Source: Scylla paramamosain
Taxonomy: Eukaryota; Arthropoda; Malacostraca; Decapoda; Portunidae
Length of the DNA stretch: 64,000 nucleotides
Direction: 5' to 3'
Assembly: GCF_035594125.1 (NCBI RefSeq)
Contig: NC_087190.1
Coordinates: 9,291,604 to 9,355,603, forward strand
A program made the translations under genes and the position numbers. A model generated the notes under the pieces. That model was not told the origin of the DNA and did no database searches. It was given only the letters and a program-made list of their open reading frames with translations. How positions within the stretch are numbered: position 1 is the stretch's first letter; every line of letters begins with the position of its first letter. Shown here piece after piece: positions 33,485-51,274 of the stretch.

Positions 33485-36461
33485 TATTTATTATTATTAT
33501 TTTTTTTTTTTTTTATGTAGGAAGGACACTGGCCAAGGGCAACAAAAATCCAATAAAAAAAAATATGCCCACTGAAATGCCAGTCCCATAAAAGGGTCAA
33601 AGCAGTGGTCAAAAATTGATGAATAAGTGTCTTCAAACCTCCCTCTTCAAGGAATTCAAGTCATAGGAAGGTGGAAATACAGAAGCAGGCAGGGAGTTCC
33701 AGAGTTTACCAGAGAAAGGGATGAATGATTGAGAATACTGGTTAACTCTTGCGTTAGAGAGGTGGACATAATAGGGGTGAGAGAAAGAAAAAAGTCTTGC
33801 GCAGCGAGGCCGCGGAAGGAGGGGAGGCATGCAGTTAGCAAGATCAGAAGAGCAGTTAGCATGAAAATAGCGGTAGAAGACAGCTAGATATGCAACATTG
33901 CGGCGGTGAGAGAGAAGCTGAAGACAGTCAGTTAGAGGAGAGGAGTTGATGAGACGAAAAGCTTTTGATTCCACCCTGTCTAGAAGAGCAGTATGAGTGG
34001 AACCCCCCCAGACATGTGAAGCATACTCCATACATGGATGGATAAGGCCCTTGTACAGAGTTAGCAGCTGGGGGGGGGGGTGAGAAAAACTAGCGGAGAC
34101 GTCTCAGAGCGCCTAACTTCATAGAAGCTTTTTTAGCTAGAGATCAGATGTGAAGTTTCCAGTTCAGATTATAAGTAAAGGACAGACCGAGGATGTTCAG
34201 TGTAGAAGAGGGGGACAGTTGAGTGTCATTGAAGAAGAGGGGATAGTTGTCTGGAAGGTTGTGTCGAGTTGATAGATGGAGGAATTGAGTTTTTGAGGCA
34301 TTGAACAATACCAAGTTTGCTCTGCCCCAATCAGAAATTTTAGAAAGATCAGAAGTCAAGCGTTCTGTGGCTTCCCTGCGTGATATTTTTACCTCCTGAA
34401 GGGTTGGACGTCTATGAAAAGACGTAGAAAAGTGTAGGGTGGTATCATCAGCGTAGGAGTGGATAGGACAAGTTTGGTTTAGATCATTAATGAATAATAA
34501 GAAGAGAGTGGGTGACAGGACAGAACCCTGAGGAACACCACTGTTAATAGATTTAGGAGAAGAACAGTGACCGTCTACCACAGCAGCAATAGAACGGTCA
34601 GAAAGGAAACTTGAGATGAAGTTACAGAGAAAAGGATAGAAACCGTAGGAGGGTAGTTTAGAAATCAAAGCTTTGTGCCAGACTCTATCAAAAGCTTTTG
34701 ATATGTCCAAGGCAACAGCAAAAGTTTCACCAAAATCTCTAAAAGAGGATGACCAAGACTCAGTAAGGAAAGCCATAAGATCACCATTAGAGCGGCCTTG
34801 GCGGAACCCATACTGGCGATCAGATAGAAGGTTGTGAAGTGATAGATGTTTAAGAATCTTCCTGTTGAGGATAGATTCAAAAACTTAAGATAGGCAGGAA
34901 ATTAAAGCAATAGGACGGTAGTTTGAGGGATTAGAACGGTCACCCTTTTTAGGAACAGGTTGAATGTAGGCAAACTTCCGGCAAGAAGGAAAGGTAGATG
35001 TTGACAGACAGAGCTGAAAGAGTTTGACTAGGCAAGGTGCAAGCACGGAGGCACAGTTTCGGAGAACAATAGGAGGGACCCCATCAGGTCCATAAGCCTT
35101 CCGAGGGTTTAGGCCAGCGAGGGCATGGAAAACATCAGTGCGAAGAATTTTAATACGTGGCATGAAGTAGTCAGAGGGTGGAGAAGAGGGAGGAACAAGC
35201 CCAGAATCGTCCAAGGTAGAAAAGAAAAGAAAAAGAGTGAGGAATGTACGCCTCCATGCCAGACACTATCACCTCTGTTATGCGCTCAGCACACAAAGCC
35301 GGTTCTCTGACATGGAAGCAGTAGTCATTCCAAGGAAAATCAGCAAAATTCCTCCTTAGGTCCCCCCAAGTAGCAGAGGCAAAACGCCAGAGGCACCTTC
35401 GCTTAGGGGGATCCTGAGGAGGGATTGGAGTGATAGGACAAGATAAAGATATGAGATTGTGGTCGGAGGAGCCCAACGGAGAAGAAAGGGTGACAGCATA
35501 AGCAGAAGGATTAGAGGTCAAGAAAAGGTCAAGAATGTTGGGCGTATCTCCAAGACGGTCAGGAATACGAGTAGGGTGTTGCACCAATTGCTCTAGATCA
35601 TGGAGGATAGCAAAGTTGTAGGCTAGTTCACCGGGATGGTCAGTGAAGGGAGAGGAAAGCCAAAGCTGGTGGTGAACATTGAAGTCTCCAAGAATGGAGA
35701 TCTCTGCAAAAGGGAAGAGTGTCAGAATGTGCTCCACTTTGGAAGTTAAGTAGCCAAAGAATTTCTCATAGTCAGAGGAGTTAGGTGAGAGGTATACAGC
35801 ACAGATAAATTTAGTATGAGAGTGACTCTGTAGTCGTAGTCAGATGGTGAAAAACTCGGAAGATTCAAGAGCGTGGGCACGAGAGCAGGTTAAGTCGTTG
35901 CGCACATAAACGCAGCATCCAGCTTTGGATCGAAAATGAGGATAGGGAAAGTAGGAGGGAACAGAAAAGGGGCTATTGTCAGTTGCCTCAGACACCTGAG
36001 TTTCAGTGAGGAAAAGAAGATGAGGTTTACAAGAGGAGAGGTGGTGTTCTACAGATTGAAAATTAGATCTTAGACCGCGAATGTTGCAGAAGTTAATGAA
36101 GAAAAAGTTGAGGGGAGGTGTCAAGACACTTAGGGTCGTCGACAGAAAGGCAGTCCGACCTGGAGACATTTATGGTCCCCTTCCCAGATGGTGACTCCGA
36201 GGCTGGTGTAGGAGTCGCCATGATGATTTTAAAATTTTTGAGTGTAGGGTGTGTGTGTTATTAGGTGCTTGTAGTTTTGTGTGGAGGAAGAGAGTTGTCT
36301 TTAGAGGGCAGGCTGTGACTGCCCCCTTGTGTTGTGAGACACAAAGGGAAACGTTCAGTGAGGTCACAGCTGGGTTTAATGATAAGTTCACAGCACCCCC
36401 TGAACAGTGTTTTAGCACTCACTGGGAGTAATTATCGTTTCGGCAGGTGTCTACTGCCTCC
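33485..36461 (-). mobile_element. Family J copy, nearly full length
   Basis: The 5' terminus is at 36461 and the 3' end at the T-run 33501-33514 (A-tail in sense). The 3' UTR, with its CCCATAAAAGGG word, is shared with the copy at 55198. The coding order is complete: start near 36221, endonuclease 36170-35420, linker, RT with SGVPQGSVLSPTLFLLFIND and YADDTTLHF (34444-34455 in minus sense), and C-terminal SNARVNQYSQSF. About 430 bases are missing at 35215-35222 between linker parts, and several stops and shifts occur. With the missing part, a full element would be about 3.4 kb. This is the best copy for defining both ends. Confidence 0.93.
33633..36230 (-). pseudogene. Family J endonuclease-reverse transcriptase, broken
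   Basis: Five open pieces in changing frames cover the protein: 36230-36170, 36169-35840, 35737-35171, 35214-34885 and 34776-34144, plus the C-terminus 34031-33633. The endonuclease has [20 protein letters not shown] and SSDHNLISL. The RT carries all main motifs. It is not functional because of the linker deletion and at least four frame breaks. Confidence 0.85.
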
Positions 36462-38300
<1,839 letters not shown>

Positions 38301-38302
38301 GG

Positions 38303-38454
38303 CAGTGTTGCCATCATGTGATCCCTCTATCATTAGAGCTGACAGAACGCACCATCTGATGCCGTGGGCAAGCATTTTGGATTTCTGGCGGACTAAGTTT
38401 TGGAGAGATCTACCATTAAACTTCAGTGGCAAGTAGTACCTTTATTGCCAACAC

Positions 38455-38456
<2 letters not shown>
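38303..38456. mobile_element. Small MITE with CAGTGTTGCCA ends
   Basis: This 154-base unit starts CAGTGTTGCCA and ends TTGCCAACACTG. No clear target duplication flanks it, so the superfamily is open. It is followed at once by a TA tract (38458-38501). Confidence 0.6.
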
Positions 38457-39801
<1,345 letters not shown>

Positions 39802-39804
39802 AAA

Positions 39805-39822
39805 TTGGCGACCTCGCCAGGA
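39805..39822 (+). promoter_or_regulatory. Primer-binding-site-like sequence after the LTR
   Basis: TGGCGACCTCGCCAGGAT starts three bases after the LTR end and begins with TGG. This is the expected position and start for a tRNA primer site. Confidence 0.65.
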
Positions 39823-39994
39823 TTACTGGAAGCTTCGTAACCACGTGGGAAGACAAATGCCTGTCGTTTGTTTGGTTGTCCTTCGTATGCCCGCACTCAA
39901 CTTACGACATTGAAGGGAAGGCTGGTAGCAGGAGCAGATTGCGACCTGAGTCCCGTACCTCTGCTGGAAGTGGCAGTGTAGATTTCACGAAGTT

Positions 39995-40985
39995 TGATGT
40001 CAGGACACAGAGTTGAGATTCAAGTTTGAGATGAGAAGGATGGAACTGGAAGCAGAACATAGGAGATTCAAGACTGAGGAAGCTCCGGAAGGAAGCTTGA
40101 AGCCGAGAGGGAGGTCAAGAGGCTTGAAACCGAAGACAAGACAAATTTACTTGAGAGGGAGAAAGAAGATGAAGTTACTTGAGGCGGAGAAAGACAAGAT
40201 GTATGAGAGAGAAGAGGATAAGAAAAATAGAATATTTGAGTTGGAGAAGACTCGAATAGAAGTTAATTCACCTTATGGAATCAGGAGAAGAGAAGGAATA
40301 AAATAAGATACAGTAGAAAGCCAGATTGTGTGGAATTTGAAATCGATACATGAGTTTGTTGAAAAGAAGGTAACGGAATTGGCTTGGAAGATTTAAAAAG
40401 AAGGCAAGCGAATTTTATTGGCCTCAGGAGAGATGGGTAGGCTTGTTGTTAATATGTTGAAAGGGAAGGTCCTTTAAATTTACGATAGGATGTCAATGGA
40501 GGATTTGGAGGCTTATAAAGAGTTAAAGGCTGACATCCTGAGAGCCTACAAGCTGTGGCTGGAGGCTTATAGGGTACAATTCCGAGGAGGGAAGATGCCT
40601 GGAGATTCTTATCTCGAATGTGCTCGCTAACTCAAGGAGAATTTTGAATGTCCCAAGTTAGTGACAGCTATGGATAATAAGTTTCATCAGAAGCCGGTCG
40701 CTTTAATTGTATCTCATGGCTGAGACCGGAAGAGTGATGAGGTTTGGCCAGTATTTGGTTGTGACTCTTGGGGTAGACTGTAGGCAGGCAGGACCACCAC
40801 AAAATGAGTGCAGTGTTAGTGTTGATGCCGCAGTCGGGGCAGAGTGCCCAGAGGCCTGTCTGGCTACTGGCGAGTGTTTGGGCGAGTCATATTTGAACAT
40901 TTGGGCAGAGCCACCGCAGGGGGCATATGATTTTGTTGGGAGTGTTACCGAGAGTGAGGCTGGAGTGTTGGGTCTTAGATAGTTT
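39995..40985 (+). pseudogene. Ty3/Gypsy-like gag, decayed
   Basis: The first part is an acidic/basic coiled-coil-like stretch (MRRMELEAEHRRFKTEE, then EKDKMYEREEDKKNRIFELE). A capsid-like part follows (EDLEAYKELKADILRAYKLW, then FRGGKMPGDSYLECAR), which resembles the SCAN-like capsid of Gypsy-type gag proteins. Frame shifts and stops are frequent. The tail after 40700 has an open frame of 91 codons without a motif I can name. Confidence 0.65.
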
Positions 40986-41159
40986 GTTTGATGGTTGCCG
41001 CACCCTGTGGAGCCACTCAAAGGTGGCACTCAGGCAGAGTTGTCACCTGGTTTGGAGGCTCCAGGCTCTGGTACTCAGTCCGAGTCCCAGTCTGTTGTGT
41101 CCGGTATGTTAAGGGTCACTGCCGAGGGCGGGGCGACTCCTAACTCTGCTAGGTAGGTG

Positions 41160-41645
41160 GGAGTTTCCTTCCCATGTGGAGTGTACCGAAGGCGAGAGCA
41201 GGCCGCTCCCAGCTGCGACCAGACACGGTGGGTGTTAGCTCACATAGTGAGCCACCCCTTGTGATTGCTGCTGCTACAACTGCTACCGTACCCAAAGAGA
41301 GTTCTGACCCTCAGGGACACATTGCCTCACTTCTTGGCTAAGCAGGAGCGGGAGAAGTAGAGGGTCGGGCAGTGTTTGCAGATAGTAACAACGTCGGCGA
41401 AGAGAGGAGGGCAGAGGTTTGGAGCTCCATCTTGTTGTACCATCTGCAGTTAAGGAGGCACAGGTGCTAGTAACACACAGCGGCCTGGTCTATAGCCGTT
41501 TTGGAGTCAGGATGATTCGAGAACGCTTGCCGCGGTTCGATGGCCGGGTGTGGCCACGATTGTCGAGTGTTGCTGCGTTGGTCAGTTTAGCAAGCATGAT
41601 TACCTCTTGTCTGAGGTCCCTCTTTTCCGTGTAATGTCAAGTGTT
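41160..41645 (+). pseudogene. Ty3/Gypsy-like gag-pro remnant
   Basis: The stretch aligns by eye with 43865-44405 in the neighbouring element (shared words AGTGTACCG, TAGCCGTTTTGGAGTCAGG, GAGTGTTGC). The frame with VVPSAVKEAQVLVTHSGLV is open for 71 codons. The exact domain is not clear; position after gag suggests the end of gag or the protease. Confidence 0.5.
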
Positions 41646-42713
<1,068 letters not shown>

Positions 42714-43239
42714 AGTGTCTCAGCAGGGCAGTACTGCAAATAATTACTCAATAATAATCTCAATGTAAATGACCCTCTCATATACCCCTTCCCATCACCA
42801 TGTGGAAATACTACTTCACACTCAGAACACATCTTACTTGTTCAATGGCCAGACCAGTACTAGCGTGGAAACTTGCTCATAGCATCTCTCAGCTGGGAGA
42901 AGAGAGGGAGGTACAGGCACACCCTCATTACCCCCTGTCTCACTTTGCCCGCCTCACACTCTCACTCACCATAGGCTACTAAGAGAATACTTTTCCTTCT
43001 AAAATTCTGGCGACTACACTATGGGGGGGGGGCCCGGTGATTACTGATTATGCCACCGTTAAGGCCAACTCTTCTATGATAAGCTATAATGGGCTGAAAC
43101 TAAAAGAACAAATAGAAATAGGGCAAATTAATTTGGGAGAGTCTGTGTGTGCAGGCAAACCTATGATAATCTCATGGAGGGCGACCAGTTACTCAGTATC
43201 ATACATCTGTGTTTGTACCCTCACACTCTTTCCCTTCCT

Positions 43240-43373
<134 letters not shown>

Positions 43374-43442
43374 CTGTGCGCAGCGATGTAAAATGAAGAG
43401 AAATAAGAACGAGTGAAAAGAGAAGGGAAAATATAAAGAGGG

Positions 43443-43629
<187 letters not shown>

Positions 43630-43964
43630 TTGTTATGCAGGGCAGCCCAAGAGCCAGAATGAAAGAAGAAAGATAGGAAAAAAAAAAAAAAGCAAGACTG
43701 AGAGGTGAAAGGAAGGGAACAAGGCAATGAGTCATACCCGCCTCACATTGATTATAAAATGCGGCCGTTTACCCGTCATTAATCTTTTTAAATTTTCCTT
43801 ACTTCTCCTTATTACCAAGAGCTGAATTTAATAAGTAAAAGACCAGAACTCTCCTGGGAAGGTAGCAATTTCCTTCCCTGCAGAGTGTACCGGAGGCGGG
43901 GAGCAGGCTGCTCCCTTTGCCGGGACCTGACACAGCGGTTTGCAGGTCCACTCAGTGGCCCATG

Positions 43965-44100
43965 CCTTATGTTAGCTGAGTATACTGCTGCCAGTGTATT
44001 CGAGAAGGTTTCTGTTCCTCTGGGATGCGTTCCCTTATGTTAGCTGAGTATACTGCTGCCAGTGTATTCGAGAAGGTTTCTGTTCCTCTGGGATGCGTTG
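43965..44100 (+). repeat. 68-bp tandem duplication
   Basis: The units 43965-44032 and 44033-44100 appear identical. The duplication lies in the gag-pro remnant and is recent by its lack of differences. Confidence 0.9.
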
Positions 44101-45423
44101 CTCCATTTCTTGCTACGGCAGGAGAGGCAGTCTGGAAGAACAGTGTCAGGAGGACTTTGTAGTGAGTAATAATATCCTGAATAGCCGGTGAGGAGAGGAG
44201 GACGGAAGTAGGATGCCATCTAATCAAAGGAGGGGCAGGTGCAGTTAACACGTGGAGTCCCGGTGGTTAGCCGTTTTGGAGTCAGGGAGACTCAGGAGCA
44301 GTGGTTTTGATAGTCTGGTGTGGCAACGTTTGTTGAGTGTTGCCACGTTGGGCAGGTGGGCATCCCTAGCTGCCTCCTGTCTGGGGCCTCTCTTCACCGC
44401 GTTATGGTTGGAGTTGTATTTCCCTGCACGGGATGATAAAAGATATTGTGGTGAGTGGGTGAGTCATGAAAGTGTTCTGACTGACGTCGAGGCACCGGGA
44501 GGTAGTGTCGAGTGAGGCTGCTTGTTGTGAGTTGTTGCCTGCCGCTGGTAAAACACCCAGAGTGTTGCTGGGGGCTTCGTGTGGCCTGTGTGCTACCGTA
44601 TATGATGAATGGTACCGATGTTCTTTAGAGGACAAGGAGTCGGGTTTGATGAGAGTTAATTGCACTTGGGAACAGTTGATGGGACACGTTGGGAGCTGGC
44701 CCAGTTGCACTTTGGCAATGCCAATTTTGTTTCAGTAAGAGCAGGCAGATGACCTTTCTTGTTTTCGTTGAGGAAATGCCATTTTAGTTTACTTATTTTA
44801 TGGATGTGACATGGAGACTCCAAGGAGCGAAAAGCAGGAAATGTTAAGTGGAGATGTGGCAGTGATGGTCCGGCGGAGGAAGCGGAGTGTTTTCTGTTGA
44901 TGAGTAGTGAAAGGGCCTTGGAGTTGGTCCTGCTTTGTGGCCCAGAAGTGGGTTTCCTTCAGCCAGGAAATTAGTTACCTGGCGGTTCAGTGCTGAAGCA
45001 CCATGATGCTGGTGGGCATGTTGAGTGTATCGAGGATGCAGGGCTGTCATCGCTATGTGACTTTTGTGTTGGTGTTGATGTGAGTAGAAGGCACAGGAGT
45101 TGGTTGTGCGGAAGAGAGAGAAGGAAAGATGAGAGTAGGTGGGGCGGTAGTGCCACAGAGGAGAACACAGAGGAGAAAAGAGGAGTCACAGGAGAAGCTG
45201 GAGCGGCAATAGCTACTGGAGTAAATGAGATGTGAATCAGACACCTGGTATGAAGAAGTCCTCATTCCAACGTCGCCATGAAGGCCACAGTTCCTGTGTG
45301 AGAGGCAGAGACTTGTGAGAGTAATAGAGAGAATAATAGAAAGAGGAGGAAGAAACGGCACCGATTCTGTCTTGAAGAAGGGCTAAGTTGTGGCCCTATT
45401 TTATTATTGTTATAATAGCCCTG

Positions 45424-45709
<286 letters not shown>

Positions 45710-45870
45710 CAATTCTGAATTGTAAGTGAATTGTAAGTTTGCCTTGTTGATGTTGAGTTTTGTTAAGAATTAAGTTGTGTAAGTTGTGATTTAATTTGTT
45801 GTGTATAGCAAAAAATTTCATGTCATATAACTTCTGTTTTTCTTTTTCTTTTTTTTCTGTGGGAGTGACA

Positions 45871-47500
<1,630 letters not shown>

Positions 47501-47639
47501 TTAGGTCCCCATGGTTGGCCAGTATTTGGACAGTTCTCAGTATCATTTCAAGGGCGTGTCAGATCCCTTGTACTTCACTACTCCTACAGGATAGTGACTC
47601 CACCTGCAATCGTATTTGTGACCGTATTTTGAAGGGAGC

Positions 47640-48200
47640 AGGCTCTTGTCCTCTCCCCTTGCTGCCAAAACGCGGCCAGTTAGTCATCCTTCAATGGACT
47701 CCAGCAGCGGACGAAGCCTTTGTTGCTACTAAACAAGCACTAAATGATGCCGCCACTCTCATCTTCCCCTCCTTCGACGCCCCTGTCTCCATTGCTACGG
47801 ATGCATCGAACACTGAATTTGGCGCCATCCTTCAACAGTTCACTGACGGAGGTTAGCAACCTATTGCCTTCTTCTCCAAGAAGTTTTCTAGTGCTGAGAC
47901 GAAGTACAGCGCGTTTGATCGGGAACTCTTTGCCATATCCAAAGCCATCAAGAAGTTCGCTACTTCATTGAGGGTCGCCAGTTTCATGTCTACACAGACC
48001 ATAAACCACTCTCCTCCCTCTTCATCAACAACAAAAATTCTTACACTCCGAGACAGCTCCTTCACATCGAGTACATCTCGAAGTTTACTACAGACAATGC
48101 ACCTGCTGACGCATTGCCCCGCATCTCTGCAGTGGGAGCTTCAGCAGAGATTACCAGCAGAGTACAAGACTACACTTCCACTCGAGCGACCTGCAGCCAG
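47640..48200 (+). pseudogene. Ty3/Gypsy reverse transcriptase thumb and RNase H fragment
   Basis: The peptide has LQWTPAADEAFVATKQAL and SIATDASNTEFGAILQQ, with the first RNase H Asp. After a UAG in the Trp position of the GxWQP motif (47855) it goes on PIAFFSKKFSSAETKYSAFD and RELFAISKAIKKF. In another frame follow GRQFHVYTDHKPL and a short stretch to DALPRIS. This is the RT connection/RNase H part of Gypsy pol. The palm with the catalytic Asps and the integrase are absent. Confidence 0.85.
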
Positions 48201-48387
48201 TCAAAAATTTCAAAATTTCCAAACTGTCAATAATTCCTTCAAATGTATTAGCCATTTTTAATACTCCCATGTACAAACAATGTATGTATTGAGATTACCA
48301 CCAATTTATTCTAATGTTAAAATGGTTATTGTCTGGTGCAGCCAAATATATACTCAACAAATTTTCCAGCTATCATACGCTCAACAC

Positions 48388-49290
48388 CGGCGGGAGCGCA
48401 CCGTGGTGCTCCACACCGACTCCAGAACGGGGCTACAAGCTCTACAACAGCCGTATCCCAGCGACAACGTGGGCCTCGTCACCGCCATACTGGGTAGCCT
48501 CCAGAGCCTCGCCGCGCAGGGGCGGCGGGTGAGGCTAAACTGGATACCCAGCCACGTGGGAGTACGAGGCAACGAGGCTGCCGACGCAGCCGCCAAGAGA
48601 GCTGCTAGTGGCCCCCAGGTGACAAGGCATGTGCCGCCCAGCCTGAGCCAAGTGAGGGCGCAAGCCAGGCTCGCCGCAACCAAGCGCGCCCGCCACACGC
48701 ACCGGCAGCTGGAAACAAGGAAGAGACAGGCAGCTTGGTACGCCTCCGCCACTGGCTACCAGTCGTTGGACGCCTCCCAGCAGCAGCCCAGAGCAGACGG
48801 CGTGTTGCTGCAACGCGTAAGGCTGGGCTACTGCACCAGGGAACAGCTGTACGACGACTTTCGGGGGCAGGAGTGCGACCACTGCGGGAGGCACAGCCGC
48901 CACCCGCTAGTGCACTACCTACTGTCCTGTCCGGCCCCCGCCGCCCTCAGACCAACGCCGCCACCACCGGCCCATCCTGTAGGCGGTGATCTCCTCAGCA
49001 GCCGCGAGGCCAGGGCTGCCCTCATCGTCCGCCACACGCCCACAGACCTGATGCTGCGAGTTCTCAGGGCAGCGCCCCCGCCCCGCTGAACAGGTCGCAG
49101 CTCCTTTTCTGACCGGCGAGCAGCACTCCTCGCCGCGCCACCGCACCGCCCACCACCGGGACCCAAGACTCCCCCACCTGCGGGCTGGTGCCCGCTTTGT
49201 GTATTATGTATATTCATGTATATTTTTCTTTTTGTGCAATATGTATATATGTATATGTGACATAATACTCAATAAACCTTTAATAATAAA
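48388..49290 (+). mobile_element. GC-rich non-LTR element 3' end with RNase H
   Basis: The open frame ends at 49089. It has TVVLHTDSRTGLQAL, WIPSHVGVRGNEAADAAAK (RNase H late motifs of I/Jockey-type elements) and a Cys/His cluster (CDHCGRHSRHPLVHYLLSC) near the end. The 3' UTR ends with AATAAA at 49271 and a short A/T tail. The element is 5'-truncated within RNase H. Its codons are strongly GC-rich, unlike the surrounding copies of families J and K. The open frame upstream to 48280 belongs to flanking DNA. Confidence 0.82.
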
Positions 49291-49390
49291 TCCAGCAATC
49301 ATACCAGACGGAGCCCAAGTATATTTTGCTTCCTTTAACCAGCAGATAATAGCTAGCATATTGCACACCATTACACCAACAGAAGCAATC

Positions 49391-49677
49391 TTATTAGAGA
49401 TGGTTTTGGCTATGTGCCAGAAATCACATGGGGAATTACATCTTGAAAGATTTTGACATTTTCTATCAATGAAGGAGTATTTGGCTAGTTGGAGAACTAA
49501 CCTAGCATGGTTCCGGGCAGAAATATAAAGTGCGTGAGATTCCATTGTTTAAAGGCTAAAGTACCTCTTGTGGGCCACCTCTCCACCATGTATAGCACGA
49601 GAACAGCCTGTCTTAAACCAAGATTTGAAAGGTTTAGGTTGAAAGAGTGAGGAATGTACCCCTCTATGCCCTACACT
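49391..49677 (-). mobile_element. Family J linker fragment
   Basis: The minus strand encodes [20 protein letters not shown] and [11 protein letters not shown], the stretch between endonuclease and RT. Both ends are missing. Confidence 0.85.
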
Positions 49678-49699
49678 AACTTTAACTCTTCCAGAAAAT

Positions 49700-50800
49700 A
49701 ATGCGTTCTCGCATTATACAGTAGGATTGGCACGACATGATAGTGGTCCATTCTTCTGACATCGGGACAGACCCAGAACCAGCATCAGGAGCAGACCCAC
49801 GGTGTTGGGATTGGAACCTGGTATAAAGACAAATACCAAGGACAAGAAAACCCAACGTATGGGTGGCCCCAAGTATTAAGTGGGACCACCAGGGCAGAAA
49901 CTAGGAGTACACAGGCAACTGGGACAGGTGACCCACAGGGACCTGGGTAGCCAAGATGTCTTGCTTTATGGGTGAGGTCTAGTCCACGGCAGGCAATGTA
50001 AGGTTCAAAAGGACATTAAGGACCCGTGGCTCCCAGCCTGCTAGGAGTGGGACCAGGGAGAGCGGAGAGGAGTTGATGCTGAGCGTGAAGGGCTCCCATG
50101 CCATTAATGGTCAGTTTTAGCTTAGTAAAGGAGTCTGATGGGGAGACCGTAGTCAGTGTCGTAGGGGTATAGGCCCAACAAGAAGGGAGCTGGTAGAAGT
50201 ATGCCCAAAACGTTTTCAACACCCTTTTAGGACATAAGGAGAGTGCATCTGTTTTTTCAAGGAAGAGAGCTATTTCACAGACAAGGCTATTTGTGTCATA
50301 AACAAGCCCAGCAGGAGGACAGATAAATAAAGTCATGTTGTCAACACATGTCAAAATCTTATAGCAATATATAAGCATTTCTATCCTCAGCAGTAGCTAA
50401 GTACTTAGCAGCAGGAACAGTTTCAACAAAATAGGGTGAATCAATACCTTGATATGGTAAACCATGAACATGAAATATATCAAAAACATCAGCAGGGTCA
50501 CCTCTCAAAGAGATAAGCAAGTAATAACACAGAGAATTTTCTCTATAAACTGATGAACACTCTGGTTCTACAGGAAATAACAAGCCTGGGAGTTTGAGAG
50601 AAGCATACCTTAAAATATCTAAGAATACATCGTTAGGGATAAGAGTAGAGGCATATGTTTCTAACATTTCCTGGAAACCTATTTTCATATTAGTGAGGTC
50701 ATGATCTAAGTCAGATAAGGCAAGTTAAATTCGTGAAATAGTTTCTAGTTAGTGTTCCTCTAATTCCTGATTTTTAATAAAATGAGCCTTCACATCTAAC
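49700..50800 (-). pseudogene. Envelope-glycoprotein-like relic (errantivirus/baculovirus F type), broken
   Basis: Two open stretches on the minus strand (50688-50359 and 50378-50016) are joined by a frameshift near 50378. Upstream, the same frame carries two stop codons near 50740 and 50720. The visible pattern is LDILRYASLKLPGLLFP, then SPYFVETVPAAKYLATAEDR. A spaced Cys series follows (LTC, ICPP, LVCE, SLCPKR), then SCWAYTPTTLT with a Gly-rich end. A hydrophobic stretch (VGLLLMLVLGL) followed by a short basic tail lies near 49770. This fits the attachment/fusion protein of Gypsy-type errantiviruses and related F proteins: ectodomain, membrane anchor, short tail. It is inference from pattern only. 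No gag or pol of the same element adjoins it directly. Confidence 0.5.
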
Positions 50801-51181
50801 CTAATTTAATAAAATGACGGTTTAAGACGTAATCGTCATTTTCAGTGCAAGGGTGAATACAAGTCCAGCTCTCGGGGGTTATTCTCGTTCCGGGAGAATC
50901 GTTGTCATTAATCCGAAAAAAGAAATGTCTGGAAGAGAGAAATAAAATTCTGAGCTTAAATGTGGACTTAGACAAAGAGCAACCTGTGTTACTGTTTTTG
51001 TACAGTCTCAAAAAAGAGAAACCAACAAGAAGACAGAGACTAAAGTGTGTGAGACAGTCGATGAAAATAAGTGAGCTTGGTATGTAAACTTAAGCATATT
51101 TTCGAACTGCACAAAAGGCATGATGTGACGTCCCAATAAACTTTTTTTTTCAATAATTTGGCTTTAACAAGATGCACATAC
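50801..51181. other. Unassigned stretch
   Basis: No domain is recognised. One 61-codon plus-strand frame (50902-51087) is Lys-rich and has no motif. Confidence 0.4.
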
Positions 51182-51219
51182 TGTTATGTAGAACGTAATT
51201 AGGAGGAATGAGAATGCAA

Positions 51220-51274
<55 letters not shown>

